Shown: piece by piece, positions 23,728-33,725 of the stretch
How positions within the stretch are numbered: the stretch's first letter is position 1
Layout of the letters: every line of letters begins with the position of its first letter
Assembly (NCBI RefSeq): GCF_002278135.3
Contig: NZ_CP029425.2
Location: 2,208,001 to 2,272,000, forward strand
DNA length: 64,000 nt
Reading direction: 5' to 3'
Source: Bradyrhizobium ottawaense
GTDB lineage: Bacteria > Pseudomonadota > Alphaproteobacteria > Rhizobiales > Xanthobacteraceae
The notes under the pieces: generated by a model
What the model was told of the DNA's origin: nothing
Databases searched by the model: none
Seen by the model: the letters and a program-made list of their open reading frames with translations, nothing else
Made by a program: the position numbers and the translations under genes

Positions 23728-25995
23728 ATGCCATGGCGCCTGCTCCGACCGGTCGGCCTCGTCCCCGCGGCGCTTGTCCTCACCACCATTGCGGCCGGTG
23801 CCGAGGGCGGCAAATCGGCTGGCCCATCCGAATTCCTGTTGGTGGCGCAGATCGTGCTGTTGATCGCGGTCGGTCGCGGTCTCGGCGAGATCATGCAGCG
23901 CGTCGGCCAGCCCTCGGTGATCGGCGAGTTGCTCGCCGGCATCATCCTGGGACCGTCGCTGTTCGGCTGGATCTGGCCGGAAGCGCAGCACGCGATCTTC
24001 CCGAAGGCACCCGAGCAGAAGGCGATGCTCGACGGCATTGCCCAGTTCGGAATCCTGCTCCTGCTGCTGCTCACCGGCATGGAGACCGACCTCAAGCTGG
24101 TCAGGAAGGTCGGCAGGGCCGCGATCGCGATCTCGATCGCCGGCATCCTCGTGCCCTTCGCCTGCGGCTTCGCGCTCGGCGAGTTCCTGCCCGATGCGCT
24201 GCTGCCCAATCCGCAACAGCGCCTGGTCGCTTCGCTGTTCATGGGCACGGCGCTGTCGATTTCGTCCGTGAAGATCGTCGCCGTGGTGGTGCGCGAGATG
24301 AATTTCATGCGCCGCAATGTCGGTCAGATCATCGTCGCGACCGCCGTGATCGACGACACCATCGGCTGGATCATCATCGCCGTCATCTTCAGCCTGGCCT
24401 CGCACGGCACGCTGGATATCGCCTCGGTGGCGAAAGCCGTGCTGGGCACGCTCGCCTTCCTCGCCGTCAGCTTCACCATCGGCCGCCGCCTGGTGTTCCA
24501 GCTGATCCGCTGGGCCAACGACAATCTCGTCAGCGCCGCGGCCGTGATCACGGTGATCCTGCTGTTGATGAGCGTGATGGCGCTGATCACGCATCTGATC
24601 GGTGTGCATACCGTGCTCGGTGCCTTCGTCGCCGGCATCCTGGTCGGGGAATCACCGATCCTGACGCGGCAGATCGACGAGCGCCTGCGCGGGCTGATCT
24701 CCAGCTTCTTCATGCCCGTGTTTTTCGGCCTCGCCGGCCTCAGTGCCGATCTCTCGGTGCTGCGCGATCCCAATCTGCTGATGCTCACCGGCCTCCTGGT
24801 CGTGATCGCCAGCGTCGGCAAGTTCGGCGGCGCCTTCGTCGGCGGCACATTGGGCGGCCTGAACAATCGGGAGTCGCTGGCGCTGGCGAGCGGCATGAAT
24901 GCCCGCGGCTCGACCGAGGTGATCATCGCGACCATTGGCCTGTCCATCGGCGTGCTGAGCCAGAACCTGTTCACGATGATCGTGACCATGGCGATCGTGA
25001 CCACGATGGCGATGCCGCCGATGCTGCGCGCCGCGCTGGCAAGGCTGCCGATGAACAAGGACGAGAAGGAACGGCTGGAGCGGGAGGAATTCGAGAAGCG
25101 CGGCTTCCTCGCCAATCTCGAGCGCCCTCTGCTGGCGGTGGACGAAAGCGTCAACGCCACCTTTGCCGCCCACATCGCCGGCCTGATCGCCGGCATGCGC
25201 GGGCTGCCGATCACCGTGCTGCATATCGGCAAGAGCGCCAAGGAACAGGAGAAGGGCCGCGACCAGGAGGAGAGCCACGAAGCGGTGGTGAAGAAGGCCG
25301 CCGAAGTCGTCTCCGCCCATGGCGACGGCGGGGCCGGCAACGTCGATGTCGTCACCCGTGCGAGGCAGGCGGAGCTCGGCGAGACCATCGCCGACGAGGC
25401 GCGCAAGGGTTTTGATCTTCTCGTCGTCGGCGTCGACAAGGTCGTGACGGCCAAGGACCGTTTCGACCGGAGGATCGACGACATCGCCGCGAAGTTCGAA
25501 GGACCGCTTGCGATCGTCGCGGCCAAGGGCAAGCACCTGAAGCAGCCGGCGCCCGATGCGCTCAACATCCTCGTTCCCGTCTCCGGCAGCGGCATCTCCA
25601 AGCGCGGCGCCGAGGTGGCGGTCGCGCTGGCGCAGGCCGGGTCAGGCTCGCTCCGGGTGATCTATGTCGCGACGACGCGCGACAAGGGCGCGCAGCGCGG
25701 CGCCTCCCGTGGCCTCGGCCAGGAGGCGGGCATCCTCAAGGACGCCAGCGATCTCGCCGCCCGCTACGACGTCGACATCACCACCACGCTGCGGGTGAAC
25801 CGGGCGCCGGAGGCCGCGATCCTGCGCGAGATCGACACCACCGACGTCGATCTCGTCGTCATGGGCGTCGACCGCATCCAGGCCGACCATCTCTCCTTCG
25901 GCGGCGTCGCCGACGCCGTGCTCAGGCAGTCGAAAGTCTCGGTGCTGCTGGTGTCGAGCGGCGAGGCGCGGCAGGCGGTGGTGGAGAAGGCTTAG
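23728..25995 (+). CDS. CPA2 cation/proton antiporter with universal-stress domains
   Basis: The 755-residue protein has an N-terminal CPA2 (Kef/GerN-type) antiporter domain with about 12-13 membrane segments to about residue 430; the Asp pair in TAVIDDTIGWIII is expected for ion binding. A cytoplasmic C-terminal half follows (PLLAVDESVNATFAAHIAGLIAGMRGLPITVLHIG, and LNILVPVSGSGISKRGAEVAVALAQAG) and resembles two universal stress protein domains. It probably exchanges Na+ or K+ for protons, gated by a cytoplasmic ligand. It is convergent with the RND genes; a short hairpin lies between. Confidence 0.9.
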   Translation: MPWRLLRPVGLVPAALVLTTIAAGAEGGKSAGPSEFLLVAQIVLLIAVGRGLGEIMQRVGQPSVIGELLAGIILGPSLFGWIWPEAQHAIFPKAPEQKAMLDGIAQFGILLLLLLTGMETDLKLVRKVGRAAIAISIAGILVPFACGFALGEFLPDALLPNPQQRLVASLFMGTALSISSVKIVAVVVREMNFMRRNVGQIIVATAVIDDTIGWIIIAVIFSLASHGTLDIASVAKAVLGTLAFLAVSFTIGRRLVFQLIRWANDNLVSAAAVITVILLLMSVMALITHLIGVHTVLGAFVAGILVGESPILTRQIDERLRGLISSFFMPVFFGLAGLSADLSVLRDPNLLMLTGLLVVIASVGKFGGAFVGGTLGGLNNRESLALASGMNARGSTEVIIATIGLSIGVLSQNLFTMIVTMAIVTTMAMPPMLRAALARLPMNKDEKERLEREEFEKRGFLANLERPLLAVDESVNATFAAHIAGLIAGMRGLPITVLHIGKSAKEQEKGRDQEESHEAVVKKAAEVVSAHGDGGAGNVDVVTRARQAELGETIADEARKGFDLLVVGVDKVVTAKDRFDRRIDDIAAKFEGPLAIVAAKGKHLKQPAPDALNILVPVSGSGISKRGAEVAVALAQAGSGSLRVIYVATTRDKGAQRGASRGLGQEAGILKDASDLAARYDVDITTTLRVNRAPEAAILREIDTTDVDLVVMGVDRIQADHLSFGGVADAVLRQSKVSVLLVSSGEARQAVVEKA

Positions 25996-26026
25996 GATGT
26001 GGCTGTAGCCGCGTGGACGGTGCGCT

Positions 26027-26050
26027 CCCTCTCCCGCTCGCGGGAGAGGG
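26027..26050. terminator. Bidirectional hairpin between convergent genes
   Basis: CCCTCTCCCG (26027-26036) and CGGGAGAGGG (26041-26050) form a perfect 10-bp stem with a four-base loop. It sits between the stop codons of two convergent genes (25995 and 26080). There is no clear T-tract, so it may instead be one of the dispersed palindromes. Confidence 0.5.
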
Positions 26051-26079
26051 GTGGGGAGAGGTGTTTCCGCAGTGGGCTC

Positions 26080-29000
26080 TTAGGGCTTCACCTCCGCCGC
26101 CGTCTCCACCTTCGCCACCTTCTTGCTCGCCCGCCAGTTCTCGAAGCGCTGCACCACCACGAAGAAGGCCGGCACGAACAGCACGGCGAGGCAGGTCGAG
26201 GCCAGCATGCCTGAGAACACCGTGATGCCGATCGACTTGCGCGCGCTGGCGCCGGCGCCGGTCGCGAGCACCAGGGGCACCACGCCGAGGATGAAGGCGA
26301 ACGAGGTCATCAGGATCGGGCGGAAGCGGGCGCGCGCCGCCTCGATCGCGGCCTTAAGCACCGGCTTGCCGTCGCGGCCGTGGAGCTCGAGCCCGACCTC
26401 GACGATCAGGATCGCGTTCTTGGCCGACAGCGCGATCAGGAGGATCAGCCCGATCTGGCAATACAGGTTATTGTCGATCTTGAGCCCGGAGAGGATCAGC
26501 ATCGGCCCGAGCAGCGACAGCGGCACCGCGAGGATCACCGAGATCGGCGCGTACCAGCTTTCATACTGGCCGGCGAGCACGAGATAGACCAGCAGCATGG
26601 CGAGGCCGAACACCCAGTAGATCTGGTTGCTGACCGCCTTCTCCTGATAGGACATCGCGGTCCATTCATAGCCGGTGCCAGGCGGCAGCGTCTTGTCGGC
26701 GATCTCCTCCATCAGCTTCAACGACTGGCCGGAGGAGTAGCCCTGCGCCGGCAGGCCGATCACGGTCGAGGACGGATAGAGGTTGTAGAGGCTGATCAGC
26801 GAGGGGCCGGTGGCCGGCGTGATCTTGGCGACGGTGCCGATCGGGATCATGTCGCCGTTCGAGTTGCGCACCTGCATGTTGGCGATGTCGCTCTCGGTGA
26901 CGCGGAAGGCGGGATCGGCCTGGGTGTAGACCTGGAACACACGGCCGAACTTGTTGAACTGGTTGACATAGGACGAGCCGAGATAGGTCGACAGCGCCGA
27001 GAACACCTGATCGGTCGTGACGTGCAGCGTCTGGGTCTTGACCCGGTCGATCTCGACGTTGAATTGCGGCACCGAGGAGCGGAACGAGGACTGCACGCGC
27101 TGCAGTGCGCTCTGGCTCTGGCCGTTACTGACCATCGCGCCGGTGATCGCCTGCAGCTTGGCGAAATCGCTGTTGCCGTCGCGCAGCTCGACCTGCATCG
27201 AGAATCCGGCGGCGTTGCCGATGCCCTGGATCGGCGGCGGCGGCAGCACCAGCGTGCGCGCCTCCATGATGGTCGCGAGCTTGTCATTGAGCCCGTACAC
27301 CAGCGAGCGCAGATCCTCGCCGGGTCCTTTGCGTGCGTCCCAATCCTTCAGGATGATGTAGGCGACGCCGGCATTGGCCAGGCTTGCGCTGTTGTCGAGC
27401 GCGGAGATGCCGGCGATGGTGATGACCTGCGCCACGCCCGGCGTCTCCTTGATCAGCCCGCTCGCTTTGTCGAGCACGGCTTGGGTCCGCTCCAGCGCGG
27501 CGCCGTCGGGCAGCTGCACGGCGGCGATCAGATAGCCCTGGTCCTCGATCGGCAGGAAGCCGGTCGGCACCCGCGACAGACCGTAGCCGCTGGCTCCGAT
27601 CACCAGCAGCGCGAACGCAACCGAGACGGTGGCGTGCCGGCACAGGAAGGTGATCAGCCTTGTATAGCCGCGCTCGACCCGGTCATAGACCGCGTTGAAA
27701 CCGCGATAGAAGAAGTTGCGCTGCTCCGGCGGCACCGTCGGTCGCAGCCACAGCGCGCATTGCGTCGGCTTCAGCGTCGCCGCGTTGATGGCGGATAGCA
27801 GCGCAGTCGCCGCGATCACCAGCGCGAATTGCGAATAGATGCGCCCGGTGAGCCCCGCGAGGAACGAGGCCGGCAAAAACACCGAGATCAGCACCAGCGT
27901 GATGCCGACGATCGGCGCGAACAGCTGGTCCATCGCCTTGATCGCGGCATCGTGGCCGTTCATGCCCTGCTCGATGTTGTGCGCCGCGCCTTCGACCACG
28001 ACGATGGCGTCGTCGACAACGATGCCGATCGCGAGCACGATCGCGAACAGCGTCGACATGTTGATGGTGAAGCCGAGCGCCGCCATCGCCGCAAAGGCGC
28101 CGATGATGGTGACAGGCACGGTTGTCGCCGGCACCAGCATCGCGCGCCAGTCCTGCAGGAAGACGAGGATCACGACCAGCACCAAAAGGCCGGCCTCGAT
28201 CAGGGTCATGTAGACCTCGTGCACCGAGGCCTCGACGAATTTCGTGGTGTCGAACGGCGTGTCGTATTTGATGCCTTCCGGAAACCGCTTGGCGAGGTCC
28301 GCCATCTTCTTCTCGACGGCCTGCTCGACCTGGAGCGCGTTGGCGCCGGGCGACTGGAACACGCCGATGCCGACGGCCGGCTGCTTGTTGAGCGAGAAGA
28401 TCTGGCTGTAGGTCTGCGCGCCCAATTCGACCCAGCCGACATCGCGCACCCGCGTGACGTCGCCGCTGGTGCCTGACTTGACGATGATGTTCTCGAACTG
28501 GCTGGTGTCGTCGAGCCGTCCGTTGACGTTGAGCGTGTACTGGAACGCCTGGCCCGGCGGCGTCGGCGGCGCGCCGACCTGGCCGGCGGAGACCTGCTGG
28601 CTCTGTTGCTGGATGGCGTTGATGACGTCCTGCGGCACGAGGCCACGGACCTGCAGCTTGTTGGGATCGAGCCAGACCCGCATCGAATACTGGCCGGCGC
28701 CGAACACGGTGACGTTGCCGACTCCGGGCAGGCGGGAGAGCTCGTCGCGGATGTTGATGGTGGCGTAGTTGCTCAAATAGAGGCTGTCGTATCTCGAATC
28801 CGGCGAGGTCAGCGTCACGAACAGGAGGATCGAGGTCGACCGCTTCTGCACGGTGACGCCCTGGTTCTGCACCGCGCTCGGCAATTGCGACAATGCGCTG
28901 GAGACGCGGTTCTGCACCAGCACCTGCGCGAAATTTAGGTCGGTGCCGATCTTGAAGGTCACGGTCAGCGTATAGGTGCCGTCGGAGCCGCTGTAGGACT

Positions 29001-29238
29001 GCATGTAGAGCATGTCCTCGACGCCGTTGACCTGCTGCTCGATCGGCAAGGCAACGGTGTCGATCACGGTCTTGGCGCTGGCGCCGGGATAGCGCGTGGT
29101 GACCTGCACGGTCGGCGGCACCACATCGGGGTATTGCGCGATGGCGAGATTGAACAACGCGACGCCGCCGATCAGGATCATCAACAGCGCGATGACGTTC
29201 GACAGGACCGGCCGCTCGATGAAGAACTTTGAGATCAT
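26080..29238 (-). CDS. RND multidrug efflux permease (HAE1 family)
   Basis: The 1052-residue protein has the AcrB/MexB layout: opening MISKFFIERPVLSNVIALLMILIGG, periplasmic QYPDVVPPTVQVTTRYPGA, the proton-relay Asp pair in IGIVVDDAIVVVEGA and GMLASTCLAVLFVPAFFVVV near the end. It pumps hydrophobic drugs from the periplasm through an outer-membrane channel using proton flow. The adaptor gene ends 13 bases upstream. No outer-membrane factor or TetR regulator is adjacent, so it may use a TolC encoded elsewhere. Confidence 0.96.
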   Translation of the reverse strand: MISKFFIERPVLSNVIALLMILIGGVALFNLAIAQYPDVVPPTVQVTTRYPGASAKTVIDTVALPIEQQVNGVEDMLYMQSYSGSDGTYTLTVTFKIGTDLNFAQVLVQNRVSSALSQLPSAVQNQGVTVQKRSTSILLFVTLTSPDSRYDSLYLSNYATINIRDELSRLPGVGNVTVFGAGQYSMRVWLDPNKLQVRGLVPQDVINAIQQQSQQVSAGQVGAPPTPPGQAFQYTLNVNGRLDDTSQFENIIVKSGTSGDVTRVRDVGWVELGAQTYSQIFSLNKQPAVGIGVFQSPGANALQVEQAVEKKMADLAKRFPEGIKYDTPFDTTKFVEASVHEVYMTLIEAGLLVLVVILVFLQDWRAMLVPATTVPVTIIGAFAAMAALGFTINMSTLFAIVLAIGIVVDDAIVVVEGAAHNIEQGMNGHDAAIKAMDQLFAPIVGITLVLISVFLPASFLAGLTGRIYSQFALVIAATALLSAINAATLKPTQCALWLRPTVPPEQRNFFYRGFNAVYDRVERGYTRLITFLCRHATVSVAFALLVIGASGYGLSRVPTGFLPIEDQGYLIAAVQLPDGAALERTQAVLDKASGLIKETPGVAQVITIAGISALDNSASLANAGVAYIILKDWDARKGPGEDLRSLVYGLNDKLATIMEARTLVLPPPPIQGIGNAAGFSMQVELRDGNSDFAKLQAITGAMVSNGQSQSALQRVQSSFRSSVPQFNVEIDRVKTQTLHVTTDQVFSALSTYLGSSYVNQFNKFGRVFQVYTQADPAFRVTESDIANMQVRNSNGDMIPIGTVAKITPATGPSLISLYNLYPSSTVIGLPAQGYSSGQSLKLMEEIADKTLPPGTGYEWTAMSYQEKAVSNQIYWVFGLAMLLVYLVLAGQYESWYAPISVILAVPLSLLGPMLILSGLKIDNNLYCQIGLILLIALSAKNAILIVEVGLELHGRDGKPVLKAAIEAARARFRPILMTSFAFILGVVPLVLATGAGASARKSIGITVFSGMLASTCLAVLFVPAFFVVVQRFENWRASKKVAKVETAAEVKP

Positions 29239-29251
29239 GGCAGGCAGCTCC

Positions 29252-30445
29252 CTACTTGGCAGACGCCTGCGGCTGCTCGATCTTCGTTGTTTGCGGATCG
29301 ATCTTCTGGCCCGGGATCACCCGCAGCAGCCCCGCGATGACGACGCGGTCGTCCGGCTTCAAGCCGCTTTCGATGACGCGCAGCCCGTTGTCGACCGGGC
29401 CGATCTGCACCTTGCGCTGCTCGACGACGTTGTCGCCGTTGACCACCAGCAGATAGCGGCCGCCCTGGTCGCTGCCGAGCGCGGTGTCGGGGACGAGCAG
29501 GGCGCTCTTCTCCTGGTCGAAGGGCACGCGCACCCGGACGAAATAACCGGGCAGCAGCACCCGCTTGTCGTTGGGCACGACGCCGCGCACGGCGAGCGTG
29601 CCGGTTGATGTATTGAGGGTCGGCGAGACGTAGTCGAGCTTGCCCTCATGCGGATAGCCGGTCTCGGTCTGCAGTCCCACCTGAATCGGGAATTGCTTCA
29701 TGTCGGCGGGGGTCAGTCCGCGGCGGGCCGCTTCGGCGCGGATGCGCAGCACGTCCTGCTCGTTGACCGTGAAGTTCACCCAGATCGGATCCATCGCGAC
29801 GATGGTCGCGAGCTGGGTCGGCGAGGAGACGCCGACGAGCTCGCCGATCGAGACCAGGTGGGCGCTGACGATGCCGTCGAACGGCGCTGTCACCCTGGTG
29901 TAGCCGTAATTGACCTCGGCCAGCCTCGTATTGACCTGGGCCTGCTGGAGGTTGGCCTGGGCGTTGTCGCGGGTCGATGTCGAGGTGTCCAGGGTGGACT
30001 GCGAGACCGCCTGGCGCTGCACGAGCTCGACCTGCCGCTTGAAATCGGCTTCGGCCTGCTTGACCGTGGCTTGCGCACCGACCTCGGCCGCCTTCGCCTG
30101 CTCGACCTTGAGCTTGTAGGTCTCGGGCTCGATCGTGAACAGCTGGGTGCCCTGCTTGACGAAGGTGCCGTCCTGATAGTCGATCGACTGCAGGAAACCC
30201 TGCACCCGCGCCACGAGATCGACGCTCTTGATCGGCGCGGTGTTGCCGGTGGCCTCGATGTAGCGCGTCACCGGACGCTGCACCGGCGTTGCCACGTCCA
30301 CCTTGGGCGGCGGCGGTGCCACGAACGTGTTCTTGTCCTCGCAACCCGCCAGTGCGACCACGGTCGCAGCGGCGGCCAGTGCCCGCCCGGCCTGTCTCCA
30401 CGCTTCATTGCGCCGTGCAGCAGATGCGGGATTCGATGAGGTCAT
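29252..30445 (-). CDS. RND efflux periplasmic adaptor lipoprotein
   Basis: The 397-residue adaptor has a lipoprotein signal (AAAATVVALAGCEDK, lipobox LAGC). The mature part shows the MexA/AcrA order: a barrel-sandwich half starting RYIEATGNTAPIKSVDLVARVQGFL, a coiled-coil hairpin (VEQAKAAEVGAQATVKQAEADFKRQVELVQRQAVSQ), then TAPFDGIVSAHLVSIGELV and a beta-barrel. I chose the ATG at 30445 because it begins the signal peptide. It is the first gene of the two-gene efflux operon. Confidence 0.94.
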   Translation of the reverse strand: MTSSNPASAARRNEAWRQAGRALAAAATVVALAGCEDKNTFVAPPPPKVDVATPVQRPVTRYIEATGNTAPIKSVDLVARVQGFLQSIDYQDGTFVKQGTQLFTIEPETYKLKVEQAKAAEVGAQATVKQAEADFKRQVELVQRQAVSQSTLDTSTSTRDNAQANLQQAQVNTRLAEVNYGYTRVTAPFDGIVSAHLVSIGELVGVSSPTQLATIVAMDPIWVNFTVNEQDVLRIRAEAARRGLTPADMKQFPIQVGLQTETGYPHEGKLDYVSPTLNTSTGTLAVRGVVPNDKRVLLPGYFVRVRVPFDQEKSALLVPDTALGSDQGGRYLLVVNGDNVVEQRKVQIGPVDNGLRVIESGLKPDDRVVIAGLLRVIPGQKIDPQTTKIEQPQASAK

Positions 30446-30689
30446 TCGGTAGCCCCCGAGTATCGTCTGTCGGTGCGGCAGGCTACCAACAAATGTCCGG
30501 CCGTGGAACACCATAGCCATGGCAGTCGCCGGCCTTGCGCTGCACAGGGCGGTGTGGCCTTTGACAGATTTGTCACGACAAACCGCTTTTCACCGAGCGC
30601 ACGATCGACCAGAATTGTGCCAAAGACCGTGTGACGGTGCGCGAGCCAGCCGGGAAGAAGCCAAGAAGAAAAGGTGAGGAGAACATGAC

Positions 30690-31481
30690 ATGCCCACGTC
30701 CCTCCAGTCGGGCCTTGCGGGCCTCGTTCTCGCAGCGATGGTCGCCATGCCGGCGCTAGCAGACGGTCTGAAGGACGAGATCGCGCCGACCGGCAAGCTG
30801 CGCGTCGCGATCGCAATCAGCCCCGCAGGCGGCGCATTCTGGTCGACCAAGATCGAAGCCGGCTATGCCGGCGTTCCCGTCGATCTCGGCAAGGCGATGG
30901 CCGCCAAGCTCGGCGTCCCCGTCGAATATGTCGTCCACCAGAACTCCGGACAGATCACCGACGCGGCTGGCAAAGGCACGTGGGACGTCACCTGGCTCCC
31001 CAGGGATCCCGAGCGCGAGACCAAGATGCGGTTCGGCCCGATCTACGAGGTCGCCGACGCCACCTACATCGTCAAGCCCGGCTCCGCCGTCACCAATTTT
31101 GCGACGCTCGACCAACCCGGAATCAAGGTCGCGGCCGTCAACGCCACCACCACCATGCGCGGCGCGATCGCGCATCTGAAGCATGCAACGGTCACCGGCT
31201 ATCAGACCTATGAGGAGATCTTCGGCTTGCTCAGGAGCGGCGAGATCGACGCCTTCGCATTGTCGCGCGACCAGCTCAACAAGATGGCGCAGAAGATTCC
31301 GGGCACCAAGGTGCTGGACGAGACGTTCAAGAAGACAGTGACCGCCGTCGCCGTGCCGCTCGGCCACGGCCAGGCACTGGCCTTCGTCACCAAATTCATG
31401 ACCGAGGCCACGACGAACGGCACTCTGCGCAAGGCCTATGATGACAACGGCCTGAAGGATTCGCCGATCCGGACGGAGTAG
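30690..31481 (+). CDS. ABC transporter substrate-binding protein, family 3
   Basis: The 263-residue protein has a signal peptide ending at ALA (about residue 24). The family 3 fold is visible: GKLRVAIAISPAGGAFWS, VPVDLGKAMAAKLGVPVEYV, and GTWDVTWLPRDPERETKMRFGPIYEVADATYIV. It probably binds an amino acid or small polar solute. GAGGAG lies eight bases upstream of the ATG. No permease or ATPase gene is adjacent, so it is an orphan or works with a distant transporter. It is divergent from the efflux operon. Confidence 0.88.
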   Translation: MPTSLQSGLAGLVLAAMVAMPALADGLKDEIAPTGKLRVAIAISPAGGAFWSTKIEAGYAGVPVDLGKAMAAKLGVPVEYVVHQNSGQITDAAGKGTWDVTWLPRDPERETKMRFGPIYEVADATYIVKPGSAVTNFATLDQPGIKVAAVNATTTMRGAIAHLKHATVTGYQTYEEIFGLLRSGEIDAFALSRDQLNKMAQKIPGTKVLDETFKKTVTAVAVPLGHGQALAFVTKFMTEATTNGTLRKAYDDNGLKDSPIRTE

Positions 31482-31507
31482 ACTGTCAGCCGGCTTGCGC
31501 GATTGGG

Positions 31508-32503
31508 CTAGGTTCCGGTTGCCGGTGTCCTTTCGGCATGCCAGGCCGCCAGCACGTCCCGCTCTTCATCGGCGGAAAGCCCGACGACCGGGCCGCCGCT
31601 GACGTGAAGCCAATGCAGCGTGTCGCGCGCGGTGTCTCCCGCTGGTCGCGAGGTCAGTCCGGCCTCGCGCGCCGGCGAGGTGTCGCGCGTCAGGAAGCCC
31701 GCGAAGTCGGGCAGGGGCAGCCACATCGGCAACGACCGCGGACCGGCCCAGCGCCGCACGTCGTGTGCCTCGAGGAAGGCGCGATCGATCCAGGTGAACG
31801 TGCAGGACGTATTCAGCGCCGCCGCGCATTCGATCAGAAGCTCGCCGCGCCTGCGGATTGGTCCAATCCCGTCATAGATGCCGGTGAGACGAATCTCCGC
31901 CGCATGCACGATCCATTGCGCGAGGTCGCGGACATCGATGAACTGGACGGCATCGTCAGGCGATCCCGGCGCCAGCACCTCGCCGCCGCGTGCAAGCCGT
32001 GTCGGCCAATAGGCGAAGCGTCCGGTCGGGTCCTCAGGGCCTGCGATCAGGCCGGCGCGGCAGATGAAGGCATCGCCGCCGACCGCCTGTTCGCAGGCGA
32101 CCTTGGCCGCGCCGTAAATGGCATCGGTGCTGTGCTCCACATCCTCGGCCGCAGGCTCGCGCAGCGGCGCCGTGTCGGCACGTTGTCCGGGTATCCGATT
32201 GTCCGCATACACGCTGATGGTCGAGACGAAGGTCCAATGCACATTTGGTCGCTTCAGCGCCGCGACCGCGCGGCGAACCTGGCCGGGACGACGCGAGACG
32301 TCGACCACGGCATCGAACGACTCGCCTGCGAGCGGCGCAAGCCCGTCGGCCACATCACGGTCGATCCGGACGAGACGCGCGCCTGCCGCAATCGGACCCG
32401 CGAGACCGCGGGCGGCGCAGGTCACCTCATGACCGGCAGCACATGCATGGGCTGCGATCGCCCGCCCGAGAAACTGGCTGCCGCCGAGAATGAGAATGCG
32501 CAT
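31508..32503 (-). CDS. NAD-dependent epimerase/dehydratase family protein
   Basis: The 331-residue protein begins MRILILGGSQFLGRAIAAHA, a Rossmann nucleotide-binding motif of the extended SDR class. Further support comes from FDAVVDVSRRPGQVRRAVAALK, WTFVSTISVYAD, a catalytic-type Tyr in DAIYGAAKVACEQAV (YxxxK) and FIDVRDLAQWIV. The substrate is unknown; similar proteins act on nucleotide sugars or reduce ketones. I chose the ATG at 32503; the open upstream stretch overlaps the next gene. It converges with the substrate-binding protein gene. Confidence 0.88.
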   Translation of the reverse strand: MRILILGGSQFLGRAIAAHACAAGHEVTCAARGLAGPIAAGARLVRIDRDVADGLAPLAGESFDAVVDVSRRPGQVRRAVAALKRPNVHWTFVSTISVYADNRIPGQRADTAPLREPAAEDVEHSTDAIYGAAKVACEQAVGGDAFICRAGLIAGPEDPTGRFAYWPTRLARGGEVLAPGSPDDAVQFIDVRDLAQWIVHAAEIRLTGIYDGIGPIRRRGELLIECAAALNTSCTFTWIDRAFLEAHDVRRWAGPRSLPMWLPLPDFAGFLTRDTSPAREAGLTSRPAGDTARDTLHWLHVSGGPVVGLSADEERDVLAAWHAERTPATGT

Positions 32504-32568
32504 GTGACGGCCCGTGCTGCAAAGGAGATCCCGCAATAATACAATTACTGGTTGTCGCTGCAACTCCG

Positions 32569-33636
32569 TCAGCGCGGCTTGATCTCCGCATATTTCGCCA
32601 TCGCCTTCTCGAACTTGCGGTTGAACAGCCACATCGCGGCGAGGATCTCGCGGAAGCTTGCCGAGGTGCGCGCCCGGTCGGCCTGTCCGAAGGCAAAGAT
32701 GCTGTTGTTGCGCAGATGCTTCATGATCGTCGGGCTCGACACCCTGTAGTTCAGGAGGTCGCCGGACTTGAGCGCCGATCTCGTCGGCGTGGGAACGATC
32801 TGGATCAGCTCGAACAGCTTCATCTGGTCGATCGGGTCGGGCAGCGTCTTCACGATTCCAGGGATCTCGCGGAACACATCCGCATGTGCGTTCATCAGGC
32901 CGTCGCGCACGTTGGTCCAGTGATTGAAGCGGAGATCGGTGCCGCGGGCCCGCGCCTCTTCCTTGTCGTCGCGCGCGCTTAAGGCGGGATCGATCGCGGC
33001 GATCTCGCCCTTGATGGTGCCCCACTTCCTGCGGCCGTTGCGGTCCTCGGACGGGCCGGTCTGGAAGCTGCCCATATAGGTGTTCGAGCGTCCGTTGCGG
33101 ACGTTCTGCTTGCCGTTGGTCTCGGCAAAGAACAGCCCGAGGCTGATGCGCCCCGCAGCGGCTGCGTGGTCAGGCGCAAGCCCCTTGGCGCGCGCGATCA
33201 CCGTCGCGAGATCGACGACGTCCTTGAACGGCGTCGGCGAGTTCTGCGCATTGGCCGGCGGCGCCTCCATGACGTCGAACAGTTTCGAATATTCGTCGAT
33301 CAGCGGCTCGATCTCGGCGTCGAAATAGGCCGGAGGAATCTCGAACTTGTTGGGCCTGCCGATCCGCGACGGCATGGCGTCGGTGAGATCCTTGTAAGAA
33401 CTGATGACGGCGACGCGGGCGAGGTAGAGCGCCTGTCCCGGCAGGTTCGGCAGCGGCTGCTTCGTCTCGATCTGGCGCCGCCGCTCGGCGAGGATCGATT
33501 TGAACTCGGCGAGCGCCTTGTCATAGGTGGCGACCGCCTCGGATTGGCGAGGCGTGAGCGCGCGCTGTTGTCCGACGGCGGGCGCCGCGACGAAGAAGGC
33601 AACAGCCGCAAGGGCGGCAAGACGTCTCGATCCCAT
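32569..33636 (-). CDS. Unknown exported protein
   Basis: The 355-residue protein has a signal peptide (MGSRRLAALAAVAFFVAAPAVGQQ). The mature part is largely helical, with conserved-looking blocks IEPLIDEYSKLFDVMEAPP, RISLGLFFAETNGKQNVRNGRSNTYMGSFQTG and NHWTNVRDGLMNAHADVF. The Glu in FFAETNGKQN, followed by the YMGSFQTG stretch, faintly resembles lysozyme-like transglycosylases, but I do not claim that activity. It is 65 bases upstream of the epimerase gene on the same strand. Function unknown. Confidence 0.6.
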   Translation of the reverse strand: MGSRRLAALAAVAFFVAAPAVGQQRALTPRQSEAVATYDKALAEFKSILAERRRQIETKQPLPNLPGQALYLARVAVISSYKDLTDAMPSRIGRPNKFEIPPAYFDAEIEPLIDEYSKLFDVMEAPPANAQNSPTPFKDVVDLATVIARAKGLAPDHAAAAGRISLGLFFAETNGKQNVRNGRSNTYMGSFQTGPSEDRNGRRKWGTIKGEIAAIDPALSARDDKEEARARGTDLRFNHWTNVRDGLMNAHADVFREIPGIVKTLPDPIDQMKLFELIQIVPTPTRSALKSGDLLNYRVSSPTIMKHLRNNSIFAFGQADRARTSASFREILAAMWLFNRKFEKAMAKYAEIKPR

Positions 33637-33725
33637 GGCCGGTTCCTGTCGATTCGGTGGCCAGGGAGATCGTAAGCATCAGAGGCGAGGGCTGGCGAGA
33701 TGCAAATCCCGCTCAGCCGGAATTC

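Noticed and set aside
23652..25415. A 587-codon open frame overlapping the antiporter gene in another frame
   Set aside because: The composition is Arg/Ala/Asp-rich and without motifs; the CPA2 frame explains the region fully.
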